Below are positions 60,655-64,000 of a stretch of DNA of 64,000 nt, piece after piece. The stretch covers positions 204,640-268,639 of the forward strand of contig QLIY01000079.1 in assembly GCA_003260075.1 (NCBI GenBank), given 5' to 3'. The number at the start of each line of letters is the position of its first letter. Within the stretch, counting starts at the first letter, position 1. Origin of the DNA: Phallusia mammillata (lineage: Eukaryota > Chordata > Ascidiacea > Phlebobranchia > Ascidiidae). A program made the position numbers and the translations under genes. Under the pieces are notes generated by a model, which worked only from the letters and a program-made list of their open reading frames with translations, searched no databases and was not told the DNA's origin.

Positions 60655-61863
60655 ACCACCATAGTTAAATGTTAACAGAACTTTTTAATGTCTGCTTTGT
60701 ATTGTATACTGTTGTTAAGCTAAGCTGCAGCTATTACACATGCTATCCAATTTAGCTGCTTGAACGCTTATTTTATTTTTTATTACGCCATGACAGTAAA
60801 CATCAGCAAGTTAGGATTGAAAAAAATAGCAAAGCTACTCAAAATACTTGGTGTACTGTAGACGAACCCAATGTGTTGTGTTGTTTGTAGCAAATGTATT
60901 ACGCCTCTGTTTGACCTTTTTTGGATGAAATCCAAGGGAAATGCGTTACTCTTGTGATAACAACTTATTCTTAGTCTGCTATTACCAGCAAAGATTACAA
61001 ATTATTTTTCTGTGTCTCTGACGAACGTACCTTCAAATCAAACCCTTGAACCATTACTACCATACACGTGTGACATCGGAATAAAGTCACACCATGTATC
61101 CAGTTCAGTTGTTTTTAGTTTCTTAACCGTAAATATACTATCAATTAGCTTCCTAGCAGTTCCACAAGCCGTTCCTCGTAAGTTACCTTCGTCGTGCCAA
61201 TGTTAGTCTCTGCTTATATGTTGTTCCACGCGCTAGTGTTTGATCTGTGTTGCTATCTACGTTTATTAATGTTGTCTTGTGTCATCTAATTCGCAACAAA
61301 TAACTTAGGGATGCGCAATGAAAAGCTGCTAATTACTTCTAAGCATAGTGGGTAAATATTAATATTTTTGCCACGACACTTGGAAATGTAAAACAGCAGG
61401 GTGGAGTTTAAAAAAAACTCTTTGCTGTGTTGTGAAAACAATAGGTTTTGAAACAAGCAACCGAATTAGTGTTCATTTACCCGGTAAAAACATTTAATAT
61501 ATTCGAATCTTCTGGATTCGGTATTCTAGATTGTGCATCCCTTAGCAGTAACCGCTTACGCTTCCGAATGCCTATCCTATACTTTATATACCTGCATCCG
61601 TGTTCTAAAGACGTCGCGTTTTGTGTTATTACTCCTATTTGTTCCAGTGCAGTGTATGTGTTTATGGTGCTTCATTATTTCCATATGTTTTGCATGCTAC
61701 AAACCCGCCTTATAAGGGTCCTGAGTTGCCTACCAGTCTTCACTCTTGTTCATGCGTCACTGTGCCAAAGCGTGCTCGTTGGACGGACACGGACTAAAAG
61801 GTGCTATTCTCTTGTTTAAACCAGCGTGCTGCCTGAACTTATGTACCCTTTCATGTGCTTTGT
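60316..61863 (+). repeat. Unit 1 of a ~1.55-kb direct duplication (last exon plus 3' flank)
   Basis: It runs from the ATGAGTGTTCAAG in the last basonuclin exon to CATGTGCTTTGT. It is followed by n at 61864 and then unit 2 in the same orientation. Confidence 0.92.
61080..61085 (+). terminator. Candidate polyadenylation signal of the basonuclin-like gene
   Basis: AATAAA lies about 425 bp after the stop codon, the first canonical one I see. The same word recurs in the downstream duplicate near 62648. Confidence 0.4.
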
Positions 61864-61864
61864 N

Positions 61865-62197
61865 ATGAGTGTTCAAGCAACTGAAAATCTACAAAGCGAG
61901 GCCGACCGCTGCCTGATGACAAACCTAGGTTCCCCGTTTAGCAGCGTCACAGAGATGGACGACCCGACCTTAAACATGGAGGGCAATACGTGGAAGACAG
62001 GCCCGGTGCAGTGCAACATATGTAAACGCATGTATAGCAACAAGGGAACGCTCCGTGTGCATTTCAAGTCGGTTCATCTGCGCGAGATGCACCAATGTAC
62101 GGTTCCCGGATGCGATATGATGTTCACTTCTGTGAGAAGCAGAAACAGTCAGAACCCGAATCTCCACCGTAGCTTGGCGTACCACCCGCAAAACTAA
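61865..62197 (+). pseudogene. Duplicate of the basonuclin C-terminal exon part, lacking a zinc ligand
   Basis: The frame stays open to the same stop, but a 6-bp loss turns RSRNRHSQN into RSRNSQN, removing the first zinc-binding His of the last finger. It lacks the acceptor and the first 206 bases of the exon. Either an assembly copy of a variant allele or a broken exon duplicate; not an independent gene. Confidence 0.7.
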
Positions 62198-63441
62198 ACC
62201 ACCATAGTTAAATGGTAACACAACTCTTTTATATCTGCTTGCTATTGCATACTGTTGTTAAGCTAAGTTGCGTTTTTGTCACATGCCACCCAATTTTGCT
62301 GCCTAAACACCTACTTTATTTTTTATTCGCCATGACAGTAAAGGGTGGAACTCTTCAGCCAAGACATGGACATCAGCAAGTTAGGATTAAAGAAATTAGC
62401 AAAGCGACTCAAAATCTTTGGTGTAGACAAACTTTATGCGGTGTTGTGTTGTTTGTAGCAAATGTATTAAGCTTCTGTTTGGCCTTTTTTGGATGAAATC
62501 CAAGGGAAATGCGTTACATTTGTGATAACAACTTATTCTTAGTCTGCTATTACCAGCAAAGATTACAAATTATTTTTCTGTGTCTCTGACGAACGTACCT
62601 TCAAACCAAACCCTTTAGCCATTACTACCATACACATGTGACATCGGAATAAAGTCACACCATTTATCCAGTTCAGTTGTTTTTAGTTTCTTAACCGTAA
62701 ATATACTATCAATTAGCTTCCTAGCAGTTCCACAAGCCTTTCCTTGCAAGTTACCTTCGTCGTGCCGATGTTTAGTCTCTGCTTATATGTTGTTCCACGC
62801 GCTAGTGTTTGATCTGTGTTGCTATCTACGTTTATTAATGTTGTCTTGTGTCATCTAATTCGCAACAAATAACTTAGGGATGCACAATGAAAAGCTACTA
62901 ATTACTTCTAAGTATAGTGGGTAAAAATTTATATTTTTGCCACGACACCTGGAAATGTAAAACAGTAGGGTGGAGATTAAACAAAACACTTTGCTGTGTT
63001 TTAAAAACAATAGGTTTTGAAACAAGCAACCGAATTAGTGTTCATTTACCCGGTAAAAACATTTAATATATTCGAATCTTCTGGATTCGGTATTCTAGAT
63101 TGTGCATCCCTTAGCAGTAACCGCTTACGCTTCCGAATGCCTATCCTATACTTTATATACCTGCATCCGTGTTCTAAAGACGTCGCGTTTTGTGGTATTA
63201 CTCCTATTTGTTCCAGTGCAGTGTATGTGTTTATGGTGCTTCGTTATTTCCATATGTTTTGCATGCCACAAACCCGCCTTATAAGGGTCCTGAGTTGCCT
63301 ACCAGTCTTCACTCTTGTTCATGCGTTCCATGCGTCACTGTGCCAAAACGTGCTCGTTGGACGGACACGGACTAAAAGGTGCTATTCTCTTGTTTAAACC
63401 AGCGTGCTGCCTGAATTTATGTACCCTTTCATGTGCTTTGT
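61865..63441 (+). repeat. Unit 2 of the ~1.55-kb direct duplication
   Basis: Nearly the same sequence as 60316-61863, with scattered substitutions, a roughly 28-bp insertion near 62343 and small indels. It starts in mid-exon right after an n. That is the signature of an unmerged second haplotype, though a real duplication is not excluded. Confidence 0.92.
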
Positions 63442-64000
63442 CACAAAAATTATGCCGGTTGGTCGTCTGTTCCGTTTAATCGCACAGGGGTTGTAAATCC
63501 CAAACTGTAGCCAAGTTTTTTTTTTTTTAAAAAGCGATCTTTTCAATCACATATTTCGGTAGAAAATCGAGGCCAAATAAGATATGCGATTAACCGGAAT
63601 TGCTAGGGAGAGGCGAGATGGATGTCATAGCCGCACACTTGCAATTTTTTGTAGTTGACTTGTCAACTATTTACCAGTCGTTCCTTTCGTATACACTTTT
63701 ATAATTTGTGCTGAAGGTTAAACTGCTCGATTTGTATGTAAGTTAAAACAAACAATATCAACACAAAGAGACACATCGCATAGGCAAAAGTTAATGAGCA
63801 TGCAACTGATGTTAACTAGGCCATTTTCAATAGAGTTTTATTGTGGTCTACACTAAACATTGTTTCGTTTATAGTTCCAAGCTTTTAAGTATCGTACCAT
63901 CAACGTTGTTATTTTCTACACCTTAGCAAATCCAGTCGATTGAATTGAAACATTCTGACATCATTCGGTGCCAAATTGTGTAAGAGTGCCCTTTGACCTT
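63442..64000. other. Flank, nothing recognised
   Basis: AT-rich sequence with a T run near 63516. No ORF or repeat of note. Confidence 0.5.

Noticed and set aside
61448-61819. 123-codon ORF repeated at 63017-63397
   Set aside because: It lies in the 3' flank of basonuclin and appears twice only because the flank is duplicated. It has hydrophobic, composition-driven content without a known domain.

Overview
The window is animal genomic DNA: split genes with GT-AG introns, AT-rich noncoding sequence and scattered short transposons. The recognisable genes are ULK3, the succinyl-CoA ligase alpha subunit and basonuclin. With this repeat content and gene density I think an ascidian (tunicate) is most likely, but that is inference; another invertebrate deuterostome is possible.

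Left end (1-3.8 kb): two minus-strand genes. The 5' part of a ULK3-like autophagy kinase runs off the window edge (three exons, 1-2494). The complete, intronless mitochondrial succinyl-CoA ligase alpha gene (2819-3814) lies 324 bp upstream of its start codon. Centre (3.8-47 kb): no protein gene I can support. It holds hAT-type MITEs with perfect 8-bp target duplications, a short retroposon family with 12-15 bp target duplications, tRNA-like SINE fragments, an array of degenerate ~200-bp repeats, long poly-G tracts, and a repeat carrying what looks like a complete type I hammerhead ribozyme (11752-11820). A GC-rich block near 32.1-33.2 kb may be a promoter, possibly that of basonuclin. Right end (47.2-60.7 kb): eight coding exons of a plus-strand basonuclin-like zinc-finger gene. 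All splice phases agree; they give 1231 residues, with the first exon(s) not identified. Its last exon and 3' flank are repeated directly downstream (61865-63441) after a single n.

Assembly caution: at thirteen places a run of about 10 G (before 32 kb) or 10 C (after 33 kb) separates two nearly identical direct copies, and single n's do the same at three more. The constant run length, the allele-like differences between copies and the switch from G to C point to unmerged contig ends or haplotypes rather than real tandem duplications. Four very long G tracts (69-80 nt) may be gaps, sequencing artefacts or real G tracts. The ORFs across them (poly-Pro/poly-Gly) are not genes.
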